Source: Triops longicaudatus
Lineage: Eukaryota > Arthropoda > Branchiopoda > Notostraca > Triopsidae
Assembly (NCBI GenBank): GCA_022885665.1
Contig: JAGQDJ010000051.1
Coordinates: 863,155-927,154 of the forward strand
DNA: 64,000 nucleotides
Reading direction: 5' to 3'
Positions 38,782 to 52,700 of this stretch are shown in pieces. The position numbers were made by a program, and so were the translations under genes. Below the pieces are notes generated by a model that was given only the letters and a program-made list of their open reading frames with translations, was not told the origin of the DNA and searched no databases. Every line of letters begins with the position of its first letter. The first letter of the stretch is position 1.

Positions 38782-41214
38782 GTTGTGTTTTGTATTTGTG
38801 TTTTGACATACATAAAAATTAATAGTAATTTCTTGCTTTGAGTTTACAGTATTGCATTTTATGGGTTATGGTGCAACAGTGTAATAGACAACACTGACAA
38901 TTATCTATAGGAGCTACACGAAACACCTTTGGCCGCCAATATCTTTTCCCCAGCTTATGGCCACTTCGTTAGCTTTCCTACCATCGAACGGCTCAAAGTC
39001 ATGGGGTAGAATAAATCCTAAGCGTTACTTTTTCATTTTTCCTTGACCACTAAACCAGTTTCCTGCTGCCTATCTTGCGCATCCAGCTCAACTATGTCCA
39101 AGACTTCACAGGATGAGGTGCTTAGCAACCAGCGGCCTTTTTCCCATCATTGGGTTACTCTTAGCGCAATAATGAAGCAACGAAGGCCATGATGCCTAGT
39201 TAAGAGCGATAACAAGGTGTATTATGGAGTGACCGTAATAAAAAGAGTTTGACACAAATACGATAGCTGCGCCGAGTGCTGCACACTCCAAATGCAGCAT
39301 TGATTATTTTTCCAGTTATTGTAGAGAGGGAAAAAGAACATAGCCTGTACATAGCCTGTTCGTAGCCTGATGCTTCTCTCATTGACTTAGCTCACTTTGC
39401 CATTAATAGAACAAGACTACTTTGATTAAATAACAAAAAAAGTCAAGCTCTTAAGGCATTGCCAATAAGAAATTCGAAAGCTAGCCGTTTCTCATGAATT
39501 CCGGTCCTCTCGTTCGGCCTGTCGCGTGGATTCTACGTTTTAGTTTCTGAAATTTGAAGCAACAGCGAGCGAAAGAAAACTTCTGTAAGATGAATCTTCA
39601 CCAGGATCATATACCTCAGTGACTTAGAAATATGACGCCGAGGTGAGTCTGATTGTATGAGAGAAAAATAAATAGTCTACCGCAGTGGTGACAAATTCCC
39701 CTTGTGTCTGTTTGATAACGCGATCGTCAGGCTCATACAACTTACGTAGCTTACGAAGCTATGGCTACGCCTAAGTGAAGATATCTACACCAAAGTGTTG
39801 GTGACGTCAAAAAACCATGTGGAAGAAATGGCATTATGTGCAATTGCAGAACAGGAACGATCACAGTTTTTTTTCATTCATCTTCGAAACCGGAAGATAG
39901 TTCTTCCGCAGCCTGTATTATCTGTGACTACTTGCAAGTGGGGGCTACAAAAATCAACGAAACATTAAGGGAAATAGGCATTATATGAAAATCGTTGGAA
40001 GCGAAGAACGAATCCGGTCAATAAAAGTTTTTTTTTTTATTCATCTCCATAAACACAGTTTTCGGTGTTCGTAATATTCTGTTCAGTATTGCATACGAAA
40101 TTGTTATGAAATTGATTTCTAAGTAAATCTTACATTGCAGAGTGATACAGTACTGACAAACTTGATAAACATTTTTGACGTAACTTTACGAGAGGCATGG
40201 AAGAGGGTAGGGACAATGGTCACATTTCGCATTTCGGGCTTTCTCAGTTTTTTCTCGAAGCACGAAATTAACTATTGCAACCCTGCGACTTAGTTTAGGT
40301 TATAAGTAGCTACCAACAACTTACTAATTCTATTCTTATTTTAATGATGAGAGAGGGCAGAGCATTTTGGTGTCAAAAGTAACTGTCTTGTATGCAGCGC
40401 TCTCTCTCTCCTCTATTTTCATCGTTTGGTGTGTGCGGACGAGAGCATCACCAGCAACTTTCCCAATGTCTCCATGGGAAACGTGCCGAAACTGCGTACC
40501 GTATAGAATTGCTTGACAATATAATTCTTTTGTCAACAAACCAAAACATGTCCGGTCACCAGTTATACCAACCGAATGACGGACAGGTCGACAATAAGAA
40601 AGAGCTGATCGTTAAGAGCTCTAGCTAAGTGCACATTGATTTGTAACTTTGGTTTTTCAAACAAGTTGTAAAGCTAAACCTGGCCTACTATTGTCCGAAT
40701 GGTTACACTATCATCTGAATGTATAATCATTAGATACAGTTGTATCTGCTCTCTATTAAGTCATTGAATGCTTCTTATAAAAAAAGTAAAATAAGATAAA
40801 ACAAGCCTTCAAACTAGGACGCCCTTGTTTGTTATAAAGGTGTAACCCGTAGAGACGAAAGTGACATGGTGCTCAACGTGCGTTTTTCCATAAAAAAATA
40901 TCAATCAAATTTCTTATGACACACTAAACGTATCGTAACGAAATCTTGCAGTTATAGTTCTGAGAAATATTGCAACATATGCAATAAACACCACACCATA
41001 AGAAATGTTGCGTAAATAAAGACAAATGTAATATGTTGTGGAAGCACCATTTTCAAACACCACACAGTTACCGTGACAACGTCGTAAAGATAAACAGTTT
41101 GTGTTGTTTTTACAGACTATAGTTGTGTCACCATTTACAACTGCTTAATATTCTTTAGTTAGGACAACCGTTTTCCTTCTGTCTATCGTGGATTTCCTTA
41201 CAGCTGACAGTTCT

Positions 41215-41590
41215 GAACTCCAGAACAAGCGCGTCATGCAGCGTTGCCGTATTATACGGCTCGTTTCCCGTGAACGAGAGATCGGCTGTTACAACCGTTT
41301 CCACGGGTGTCCTGGGAATTCGAGGTCTCCCTCTAAAATAGGGGACTATGGTGTATGCGATTTTCTTGTTTCGTTCAATATCATTCAGTGAGCTAAAAAA
41401 ATATTTTGTAAAATTGTGTGGTCATCTATAGTGAACGCAACGTGCGAAAAAGTAGGCTATCACCTATTTTTTTTTAAAGTAGGAAAAACAGACATAATTG
41501 AATATGTCAATTAATTCTCAGTCATTCCGCATGCAAATTTTTTATAATGCTACTTGAAGGAATGTGACGTGACTGAGATTTTTTATTGTT
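41215..41590 (+). repeat. Dispersed repeat family 1, copy B
   Basis: Matches 1-350 in the same orientation over about 350 bp with scattered substitutions and small indels. Shared blocks are GTCATGCAGCGTTG, GACTATGGTGYRTG, AATATTTTGTAAAA, GTCATCTATAGTGAACRCAA, AGGAAAAACAGACRT and TAATTCTCARTCATTCCG. It extends further left than copy A, which is cut by the window edge. Confidence 0.7.
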
Positions 41591-42453
41591 TTTTTTTATT
41601 TTGAAACCCATTTTACAGTACGATGTACGAAAATTTCCCATGCGATTCTCACATATGGGTTTTGTGTATACCGGGGCCTTAATAAATCTCCCCAATTTCT
41701 GTTGCTAAAATGACGTGTCAAGATGTTACTTAACTACCAAAATTCAGCAATTCCTACACTAGCCCACTTTGTGTTTGTACTGCCCGAATGACTTCCCGGT
41801 AATCCGCACTGCAATAATATATCTATGGCTTATGTCCTAGCAACGTGTCGAAGACTTTCACTATTCATTACGGAGCAAACTTAACTCAAGGTATCAATTA
41901 AAATTTGATTTCTGACAACTTGATGCTTTCATCAAATCCAAATCTTCTAAACGTCCTTGCTCGGTGGTATTCCTTCAAGTGTGGAAGATATACAATAGAC
42001 CACAAACTCCGAACGACCAATGCTTCGCTTAGCAACGTAAGAACGTCTCTCGGGACAAAATAAGCCACGCAATCTCCTTGTTAACCTTTCAATCTCATGC
42101 AAACATCGAATCAGAACGTCTTACTTGCTTTTAAAAGACTGAGCCAATATTTACAAGCCGTGTTGTACAAAAGCTGTTTCCACAAGGTAAATCCTACGCT
42201 TTCACATTTCATTTGAAAAATCGTATTGTGGAATTTCAACAATGGAAAACTTTTACAGACAAACACATCACTTAGAAGAAAATGGGCATGGAAAATATCG
42301 ACCGTTTTTGTTGTCTCACTGAGTGCTCCAACGATAGCATAGTATTTCTACTGTCTGCTTACTAGTACAGTCTGAGCCCACTGTTGCTAAGGAAGTTTCG
42401 AAAGCCTATTGTTTTAATTTATCAAATATACTTTTATCGTTTTTTTCTAGGTA

Positions 42454-43430
42454 CACTGTAAAAAAGGCGTGGCAGTGAGTGACAAAATATTACCACTTAA
42501 AATTAAAATCGCAACTAATAATTGGTTCCTGCTACCAAAAAATGAACTTGACCTACAAAATGATGGAGAAGTATTACTAAAAATAGATGTGTGTCACCAA
42601 AATTTGGTATTTATTTTTCCTATAATTGGGAACACTTCCCAAAAATTTGAAGTTTCTGTTTTAATTTTTCAACGCGTAGCGGCGTTGAAGGTTTCCACTC
42701 CAGCTCCGAAGTCTGTTACGTGTCTCCCCTGCTCTGAATTCTGAGTACAGTTAGCTGTTCAGTGCTTTTCGTCGTGTTTTCAAAATAACTTAACATTTGG
42801 AAACTTCGTACGATCTGTGTTATGGTGTGTAACAGAGGTACTATAGGGCTGTACTATAAGCCTACAATGTTCGAAAAAGAAACGGTTAAGGAACGGACTT
42901 ATGCTAAGCGAATGGACCTGGGCAACAATGAAATTTCCCCTGGAACAAGCGCGGCGGCAGGTCGTAGAACATTCGTGCAAGGATGGAGTGAGACAACGTT
43001 CGAATGTTGAAAGTTTTTGTCAATAGCGGTGTTACCTTTTGACCCCTTTTCGGTGATTATTTTAAGAGTACTTCTTGTCATGGCAATGTAACATTATTTT
43101 TGTGACTCGAGATAGTGATGTGGGGATTTGGAGTTGCGCTTGATTGCCGTAAACTTTCTTTTGTTAAATTAGTCCTGCAAAAAGTTGCCTGTGTGTTATG
43201 AAATGTTGTTGAGTTTGTTCGGTTTGTTCTATTGAATTTTGTGACTTTATGTATTCTTTACTACTGTTTTCATTTTTGTTTTGTTCAGCTGTTTAATGTG
43301 TGTATTTTTTTGGCATTTTTTACTCGTGTGTAATCGAAGTTGTTATCTTGTATTTTGTTCATTTGATGTTATAAAAATTTGCAGAAGTGTTATTATGTGC
43401 GTCGCATGTTCTTTAGTGCAAAGTTCAGTT
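42454..43430 (+). repeat. Dispersed repeat family 2, copy A
   Basis: Begins CACTGTAAAAAAGGCG. It is similar to the reverse complement of 58512-59157, including AATAATTGGTTCCTG, TTCTGAGTACAGTTAGCTGT, GTGCTTTTCGTCGTGTTTTC and ATGTTCGAAAAAGAAACG. Roughly 320 bp (about 42915-43250) has no counterpart in copy B, so the copies differ by an indel. The short frames inside it are shared but broken, so it is not a host gene. Class unknown. Confidence 0.7.
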
Positions 43431-43576
43431 TGACTTATAGGCTATAGATTGTCGTTATTTGTATTCTGGTTACTGCTCTCATTGTTGTGTTGTTGAATTG
43501 TTGCCTATTAAGGTATGGGATTTCGTTCTATCTTGGACTCATATGTCTTCAAAGTTGTAATGTTTTAATTTACTGT

Positions 43577-44933
43577 CATAGGCGTCGGAAGTGGTGTGGC
43601 AGGTATGGCAAATGCCATACCAAAGAAAACTTTGGTATGGCAAACGTATGGTTTTGCCCTACCAATCGAGACCATGTTAGTTTAATCATTTAACCTTACC
43701 TTTTCATGAACATATGTAGTCAGTGTGTGAGCAATAGGGTAGAAAGATTTGCTGCTCATATTAACCTTACCTTTCGTGCACACCCGGTAAAATAAGCATT
43801 CTTTGTTGGTTTCCTGTCTTTTATGAGTTGAGCACAGACCCAGACTCTGACACTTAGTAAGGTTACAGTGGTTTCTTTTTTAGTCCGTGGATTCATAATT
43901 TTCGCAATTTGTTGGATCACATTAAATGAAATNAAGCATTCTTTGTTGGTTTCCTGTCTTTTATGAGTTGAGCACAGACCCAGACTCTGACACTTAGTAA
44001 GGTTACAGTGGTTTCTTTTTTAGTCCGTGGATTCATAATTTTCGCAATTTGTTGGATCACATTAAATGAAATGAAATTGTTAATGAGTTCATCATCAGTG
44101 GAGATAGCAAGCGTCGAAACGCGTTTGCTCCAGTTTAATTCCTGAATATACTCCTCTGTTTCGGCTTTGTTCATTCTGAAAAAAAGGTTCGCATAAATAA
44201 GTACAAATTTAAATCGGTTAGCAACAAACACATGTTCTCAGCGTAGAATACATAGATTTCTTGGCATGCGACAAGAAGCTTACTAGTTCAAAGAATACAT
44301 ATAGTAGAATAGGGAGCGAGCCAAGAGCAGAGTTATAACGGAAACTACAGAAAGAAAACAACTGCTAGCTGAATTAGAACAGAAACGTGGTAAGAACATG
44401 GCTGCAGCTCCTCGGCTGAAAGGAAATAAGTCTTCTCGTGCAAAGAAAACCTTGCTCAACGGCGCATCTTCTTCGAGTGACGCATAAAAATTCGGAGCTT
44501 TAACTTTAAAAACATAATCCAGTGTCAAAATATAACCCAGTGTCCCCCATTTAGCAACCAGTTTTTTATCTTTACATAATTATATTGTTCTGTGTTATAA
44601 TACATCAATAAACGTCTGAAAGTAACAAGGTTTATTTCTGTGTCATAGCTCACCCGAGGTGTGTCATAGTACCCTCCAAGTTCGGGTGTTATGACACACA
44701 GACGACTTCTGGGAAAACTTTTTTTTACAATTAAACGGTTTTCTCGAGGAGTGGGGAAAAATTAGCACAAGTACCGGAAAGAGCTCAGTACAGAATAACG
44801 TTGGAATAATTGACATTTGTTTATAACTTTTGTAAGGAAAAAAGTTTGAGTAAAAAGTGTGTCAAAGCACCCGACTCTCCCCTTCACCTTTTGCCTTTGC
44901 CTTACCAATCCTGAAGTGCTTCCGACGCCGCTG
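43577..44933. mobile_element. hAT-type element, 8-bp TSD TTTACTGT
   Basis: Left end CATAGGCGTCGGAAG and right end (complement) CAGCGGCGTCGGAAG differ at only two positions. Exact duplications TTTACTGT flank the element at 43569-43576 and 44934-44941. CA-starting inverted repeats plus an 8-bp TSD indicate hAT. The left end also has a GGTATGGCAAATGCCATACC palindrome. Internal minus-strand frames (43917-44231, 44283-44528) are not recognisable transposase. True length is probably about 140 bp shorter because of the assembly scar inside. Confidence 0.82.
43794..44072. other. Assembly scar: 139-bp exact duplication around a single N
   Basis: Bases 43794-43932 and 43934-44072 are the same 139 bp, separated by one N at 43933. 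This is what results when two contigs with an unmerged overlap are joined by a gap character. It is probably not biological. Confidence 0.88.
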
Positions 44934-46650
44934 TTTACTGTCATGATCTTGAGTGCTTTCGCGTTCATTATATTTGTACTAATGGACGCTAAAGTAGGAG
45001 TGCCTTTGAGAATTGTAGTGGTATGCGACCTAGTTGTAGGGTTAGATTAGTGTGTTCTTCAGAGAAGCTTGACCTTGACCTTTGCTATAACCTCTGCTGT
45101 ATATATTGATGTTTTCCACACTGTGTAGAGTTAGTCGTTATCCTTTTTGCTTGTAAAATACAGCCTAGTATGTTACACTATTATCTATGTACATATTTTG
45201 TATAATTTTGCTGATATAAGTGGTTTAAATAAATCTAAATTTGAGTTCAGTTCCTTACCAAACTTCGGGAAATATAATCATTATTTCCAAGTACATATTA
45301 TAAGGTGCCCAAATCTACAAATTATTAGTTTTGTGATTTCCCTATCATTGTTTTACCATTTTAAGGAAGCGTTTCTGCTATCAGTTGTTGGTAGGAAAAC
45401 CCCCTCATTCTAGGTCCCGCAGTTTTTGGTAAAATTTTACACCATAAATAGGGGGATTTTTGTAGTGTGTAGTGTTAGTTATCTAGTGCTAATCAGGATT
45501 TCAAAGTCCGAGTATTCAACGATCCAGGTTTAGTTTTTGTTACTATTGCCGTCAATTCTTATAGCACACTACTATTCTAAGCTTTCAGCATCATTGTAAA
45601 GAAGACGAACTCTAGAACGTACTCACCTTTTCAACAAAAGTGAATAGGCTTTCATGAATTCAGTGGAGCTTTGCTACTTTCCACATAAAACGAGCTCTGA
45701 ATGAGTCTGGACCCTCCTTGACAACTCTGAACTGAACTCTGACAAGAAAAGAAATCTCTTCTCTGGCGTTTCGTAATTTAATTTTTCATGGATTTCGTTA
45801 GATAATTGAATTTCAATCTTTCTCATTTCATCTTTTAAACAAATCTGACATAAAATAGAAACTTCTACAGAATGATTCGCAAAATACGTTTGCTTTAAGA
45901 ATACTATTATTCTTTACGATACAATACGTGAATATTCTGTTAATTCCTCTCCCGTTAATAAAAAAGCTTACTTGTTTCCCACTTTCATGGAAGAATAGAC
46001 GTCAAGTACAGCGAAAGGTAGTAAATAGCAAAAGTAGACAAAGAAGCGCAATCTAAACGTAATCAAAAGCAGAGCAAATTGGATGCAAGGAAAAGAGGAA
46101 AAAAGCCAATAATTAACTTACATGCTTGGCTAGTACCTCAATAAGAGAACGTTAATTGCCTCAAGTCAGAACGGCTGACGCAAACAAAATCTCACTACAA
46201 GTAGCCTAATCCTTCTCAATTGTCACCCGGGTTTCCCGATTAACCTCACAGCTTCCTGGTCATGCGTACGACTGCCGAACTTCGACCGTGGAAAAGGACG
46301 CTGCCGTACCATGCGTATAAAGCAGTTTAGCAAAGAAATATAGCAATTCAGTTTCTCCAGCTGGCTCAAAGTCGAAACTGTGTGAGCTAGGATACTTACA
46401 GCAGTATTTATCGTTAGGGCCATAGCATAATTTTACTAGAAATTATGTTGTATTAAAATTTAATTTGCTGCGGTTAACGAATGGCATCAAATTATCTACG
46501 TTGAAATAGACATTATTTAACGCAGAGTTTATACTGCACAAAAAACTTTACAGGCAAATCTACTAGCATTTAATTAACTGAGAAAATCGCAATTTTTAAA
46601 GCAGGATTTAAAAATACACGCGGAATTTCTTTTTTTTAGTTAACGTTAAA

Positions 46651-49600
46651 ATGTTAAATCAGACAATGCGTGTGGTTACTATAGTGTTGGCTGTGGTGTA
46701 CTGCGGAACAGCTCGCAAAAATAAAGATTTGCAGCGTGTATTGCAAAACAGGACACAAGAATGGGCAAATCTCAATGCGGCAGTTTGCCAGTCAACGACC
46801 AACTTGAGTGTCGCTTTGAGCGAAAATGGTATTAGTGGACATTTCTGCTGCGACGATAGTGAAATTATCTCTTTAAGTAAAGTGTGCGACGGAAGCGTTG
46901 ACTGTGCAAGTGAACTGGATGAAAGCGTCAAATATTGTGGTAAAGCTCATGTACTACAGTTTTTAATATCTATATACGCGAGTTTCCTTTTAAGCTTATT
47001 GTGGAGAATTTGGTAAGAAGAGAAATCAATTACAATAAGCGGAGAAAGCATACAACTTTCAGAATGAAGGGCAATACAAACGGGGAAGGATTAGAAAATA
47101 AGAAAAATAAATAAATCTCAGCAAATTACAACAAAGGATTTCACACACTTATAACTTCGAATTTCTGAGGTACGGTCTCCATGGAACTTTAAAAGTTCAC
47201 AGTTTTGAAGGAACACAGCTCTTTTCCCAACGAAAATATTGCAACAATCAAATGGTACAATTAAACAAGACGGAATCCTAGCAAATAACAGATAGTAATG
47301 AGACGAATAATTTTATTACCGGTTGCTTTGATGGTAACAATTCATAATTTCCGTGAAAATTTAGAGTTCGTTTCTTATTTGCAAAGAACTTTCAGAATTG
47401 GTCAATAAATATTACCCAAGCAAACCGGTTCTATCTGTTAACACCACTGTATTTGCATAAGCCGTGTCGGACAGAACAAAAAAGTGTGAATTTTTTTTTA
47501 ACTTTTATGAATCGCAATAATTTTTACATTATGGAAACTTTCGTTGCTGATTAATGCCGTGCCGTATATTTGGGACATTTATTTGATTTTTTGGGACCGT
47601 TTTTAATTATTAATACCGTAGAATAGTTTTGTTTCTCTCAGAAATCCGCTTGTATTTGTAATCTCTTTTCTATTTCTATTCAATCATACCTAAGCTTGCC
47701 GTATACAGCACTTTGGTGGTTATACGCCTACACAAATTCGTATCTTCAGATCAGAAACCGTAGGCGTACAAAGCTGACAACAACTCTGTTCCTATTCCCC
47801 CCCTCCCCTCTTTCCTTGATTACACTTTTCTACTTTGACGCTTCAATTTTAGGTTGCTTGCCGCACGAATTTCAATGCGGAAATACATGCATCAACAGCG
47901 TCTACCGCTGCGACCGAGTTCCACATTGTCCAGATGGGAGTGACGAGAAAGACTGTGGTATACAAGTGTCAAAAAGGTTACGAAAAATCTTCACCATATT
48001 ATCAACTCAATCTCTTTGCAGAATTGTATAATTGTCCTGTAACGCACTCGAAGTGCGCCAACCATTTCTGTATCCCTGAGGAGGCGTTCTGTAATTTCGA
48101 GGACGATTGTGGGGACAATTCAGACGAAACATCTTGCGGTGAGCACTTAATTATCTACCTAAGGCATTACGGTGTCATTTTTCTTCTTTTTTAGTTATAA
48201 AATATTTTTAGTATAAATGCGAAGGAAGCTAAAAATGAATCTAGGCCCGAAAACTAAGAGCGAGACGGAATGTTTGAAACACAAAAGCCGCTTAGAGTCT
48301 TTAAGTTTACGATTTGCTACGCAACTTGAAAAAGAAAGAGAAAAAGTCAAAGGATTTGATGTTTCTTAGTTCAAATGTTAAATGCTTAAAGTCTTTTCTG
48401 TTTCTAAAGTTTATTTTTCTTAATTTTTGTACCTTTTCTACTGCACAAACAGACGTTAAAAATTGCGTACTGTATTTGCAAACACATTAACAAGTACGTT
48501 TTTGCTTGTACTTTTCGTGACATGTATAACATTCAACGTTGTGGTGCTCTAAAAACACTATAGCGTTGTATGTGAACTCCATAGCCGTTGCGCCATAAGA
48601 AATTTCATTGTTAGCCAATCGTCAATTAAATCGGCCGTAGCCAACCATCGTATGCCGTTAGCAAAAAGGCTACTGCCTGGAGCCGTTTCTTTTTTATGAC
48701 TACTAAGCAAGAGATATGGGCAAAGTCAATTCAATGACTTGACTTTTGATTTAATTTCAAGTAATTTCTCAATTACTTTGAATATAATTTGTCCATTGCA
48801 TACAAATAATGACTTGACTTTTTAAAAAATAAACTTCAAAGTCAAAACTTCAGGAAATCTTCTTAACTTTGACTTGACTTTCATTTTCCTTGGCATTGCC
48901 CAGGTCTGCTGTGCATACAAGAAATTGGACATGCAAAAATCTGTGACAGCAGCATGCAGAATCTAATCGAACGAAGTTTTCTTTTAATAGAAGTTGACCA
49001 ATACTCGAGCGCTTTTAGCTATTTAGTAGAGGCTCCACACTTATTTTTTATTTATTTTTTTTTTCTCCATCAATTACAGAGCATCGTAAGTGCTGGTACG
49101 GCGAATTCCGATGCGCTTCGGGGCAGTGCACAAGACCCGGGCTTGTATGTGACGGAATACGCCATTGTAACGACGGCTCAGACGAGATTCTTTGCTCGCC
49201 AGGTACGTACTGCAAGCGGAGGAAAATTGATTAAAACGTTTACAAGTCCTTACACTTTTGATAAGGAGCTTCAAAGAAAATGCGATCAAAGAGAAAGCTG
49301 AGGAAAATGGGGGAGTTCGTAAACAAATCTTGAGAAAAGAAATATTCTTTACAGAACACTTCAAAGAGCTTCTTTCAACAAACTAATCTGCATCTTTAAA
49401 GTAAATAACGTACCAAGACTTAGTGATGACAACATGGCGCTCATTTTTCTGTCCCCACCCATGATATTAATCGAATTTCTGCTGTCATTACACAACAAAT
49501 TCAACTTTCATTATGTGTTTTTCGAATAAATGTTTTAAATATCTTTGTGAAACTTGCAAGCTTTTCGTCAACATTTATTGCAAGCTTCTAAGCCTATGTT

Positions 49601-49662
49601 TCCCGTTTCTGATTTTTTTCCCCCTTCTAATAAAAAGGTTTTGTTACATTCCTGCGTTTATC

Positions 49663-49716
<54 letters not shown>

Positions 49717-52700
49717 CTCTCCGTATGCAAAGTCATTCGAGGAAATGGAGGGTAAAGCTTCCAAGGTATTTTTGCGTTATTTATAGCTATCACCCAGAAT
49801 ATTTTTGCTATCTTATCGAGAATGTACATAAAATTTGCACTCCCTTTTTACAAACATAATAGCCGCCCGTGTTTTGAAATGCATAGGGTTTCATTACTGT
49901 TGTACTGTACTTGCATTGAGATACATGTAATACTGTAGGCATTAAGCCATAACTTGCTACAAAATATGTTGTGTTTCAAATTTGTTTAGGGGATTTCGCG
50001 ATTTGCGAAGACGGATTCAGGGTACATCGCCAATTTTGGTGCGATAGCTGGCCTGAATGCAGAGGCAATCACACGGACGAAACTTTATGTAAGATAATTT
50101 ACTAGTAACATTTTGTTTTGTAGAAAAATATATGTTGAAATTTTTAAAAAAAAATTAAGGTGGAGAATGTCCTTATGGATTTTTCCAGTGTAAAAACAAT
50201 CGGTGTTTGAGACCTGCTCAACTGTGTGACGCTGTGTGTGATTGCAGTGGGGATTGTGAAGACGAAATTGGTTGCGATCACGTATATTCTTCTACGGATG
50301 GTAAGAAGCCAATAAGGCTTATTCCAAACACTTTCTCCTGCTAATCCACCAGGTGTGCCACTGAGGAAAATGAAAGAGAAGGCTTTCAAGAAACTGCCCA
50401 GGATGGTCTCTGCCAGAGCTGTTGATCGCTTGTTGCAAAATATGCGAGCGCGCTCGGTCGCTCTCGTTTGATTTTTTCCCCCAATTTTTGGGAAAAATTT
50501 TCAATCTTTTCGCAACATTTTACTGTATATTTCTTTAACAAAAACTGCCTATTGATTCATAATGTTCTTCTTTGCTTTAGATTTAATTTAAATTAATATT
50601 TAAATATGTTTAGTTCATTTTAACTTTATTTCCGCTAGTTTTCGGTGATAGCCCTCCCTAGATCCCGTTTTTATATCCTCTCTCATTTAAGTCTATCCTA
50701 AACCTGAGCCTGGCATAACTTTTCATTTGACTTTCCGATGGTCTTTACGGATTGTATCTTAAATAAAAGTATTTACACGCCAGGATCTAACAAGTTACAA
50801 AAATGATCTCATTGCAATCCTTTTTTAGGTTTAGTTCTCGATGAGTTAATAATATAAGTATATAGTGTGTTAGATAAGTAGATAATATGAAAGTCCTCGG
50901 TAAGTTAAGTTTCTTAGATTATGAAACTAAGAGGGGAGACGGGCTAAATCGTAAAGTACCATGGAAAAAATTATTAAGCACATTAAAACATTGCATCGTA
51001 TGTGTTCTAACTTGCATACTGCCAATCTACCAATTATCTCCGTCATATCTAACCACCTTGGCAAACTGAAAACGGCCATCCTGAAGTGTAATTACGTGAT
51101 AGGTAGCTTTGGCGGGCAAATCCCTTTCCAGCATTTGGTTCCATAGTTCCTTATGTACAATCTCAATAGTAGCCATGGTAACGTGAAGCGCTAGAACGAG
51201 CTTTCTCTCAAAACTAATGACACTTATCACGAGTTCACACTTCAAGATTGCAGTTTTCGATTGTCCGAGATGGCTAAATAGGACAAATGATAAATTGCTG
51301 TTTCAATACAGAAAAAAATGACAAATCCAATAGATGGCGTTTGAGTCGGTGAACACGCGCTCCTTGATCTGCGCTCGCGAAAAAGTGAATCGCGCACTCG
51401 CGCTCATCGCTCGCAAAATTTCAAGCGCGCCCGCGGCAGCTCTGGTCTCTGCTGTATGTTTTCACCGCTGTCACTAGGATACCAATGGTGTGTAAGCAAC
51501 CTTGACGTATAACCACGCTGCTTAAATCCTTGTGAGATTAGTAAATATACACGAAAGAGACCATCTTTGGGCGGGGTTTCTTGATGATCTAGTCTTTCAT
51601 TTTCCTTAGTGCCACCCCTGGCGGATAAGTATGTGAAACTTGTGTTGGAATAAACCTTATGGCTAAATCAATTTAGTCAAATAAAGCTTTTACTGAAAGT
51701 CACTATGAATAGGGCACTTGCTTTGCAAACGCGGACTCAGCTTGCAATGTCCTAGCATTTCAGGCCCACTAGAAACTTTCCGGTGTATTGCCGCGCCTTA
51801 CATTTGTGACGGGCATAACGATTGCTATAGCGGCGGATACTACTCTGACGAGTTTGGCTGCCCTAATCCACAGAGTAACAAATCAGGTAAATGGAATGAA
51901 ATAGAGGACGAGTCGCTTGTAATCATCAAAGTTATCTTATCCTGTTCAAATGATTCCGTTAGTGGAAATTTGTATCGCGTCACTTATACATGTGAACAGA
52001 CTTATGAATTGTTTTTCTTCAGAAGCGTTTGAAATTGAAAACAAGGACATTTTCTGCTGTAGTGGAGCAAACGATGGTCGATGCCTACCTGCCGCACTTC
52101 GTTGCAATTTTCATGTCGACTGTCTTCACGGTGAAGACGAGAAAGACTGCGGTAAATATACACGTATAAGCGAATATCTATCTATTATCCATTGTATAAG
52201 CGAATAAGTATTCAGCACACGATTGTCATAACTATCTCCAAAAATTTCAGAATTTCTGCCTTGCTACGAAGATGAAGTTAAATGTCGCAATGATCAATGC
52301 ATTCCAACCAATGCGCGTTGCGATGGGAAATATGATTGCACGGACAAAAGCGATGAAATGAACTGCAGTAAGAAATGTTGCGTTTGAAAATTCTTCGGCT
52401 TTACTTGGAATTTTCATTAAGCACGAACAGAAATTGAAAATTAATTGGTAAAATATTTTTATCGTAAAAAAAGACCTTCCATGCTCGGAGGGTATGAGAC
52501 GTTGTCAAAACGGAGTTTGCCTTCCTGCCAAATTTTGGTGCGATTATCGGCAAGATTGCGCAGATAATTCGGACGAATTATATTGCGGTAAGCTTAATAT
52601 TCTTGCGTCACATGTCGAGTTAACTCACTTTGAAATTTAGAACGGAACCGAACGTGTCATGAAGATGAATTCCGTTGCCTAAACGGTCAGTGTATTCCTT

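Larger units (their letters stand above)
38782..46650. other. Intergenic, repeat-rich, between PRPF6 and the LGR
   Basis: About 7.9 kb in which I could not support a host gene. It contains dispersed repeat family 1 (41215-41590), family 2 (42454-43430), a hAT-type element (43577-44933) and an assembly scar inside it. Remaining frames (39200-39382, 40392-40628, 46223-46423) are short and lack motifs. The LGR promoter must lie near 46500-46650. Confidence 0.5.

Noticed and set aside
42469..43010. Open frames in dispersed repeat family 2, with counterparts at 58514-59091
   Set aside because: Shared only because the repeat is shared; frames are interrupted differently in each copy and show no known domain.
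43917..44528. Two minus-strand frames inside the hAT-type element, considered as transposase remnants
   Set aside because: No hAT dimerisation or catalytic motifs are visible, and one frame crosses the N and duplicated segment.
49513..49859. Open frames rich in Ser-Leu (both + frames) and Arg-Glu (- strand)
   Set aside because: They are translations of the TC microsatellite within an LGR intron.
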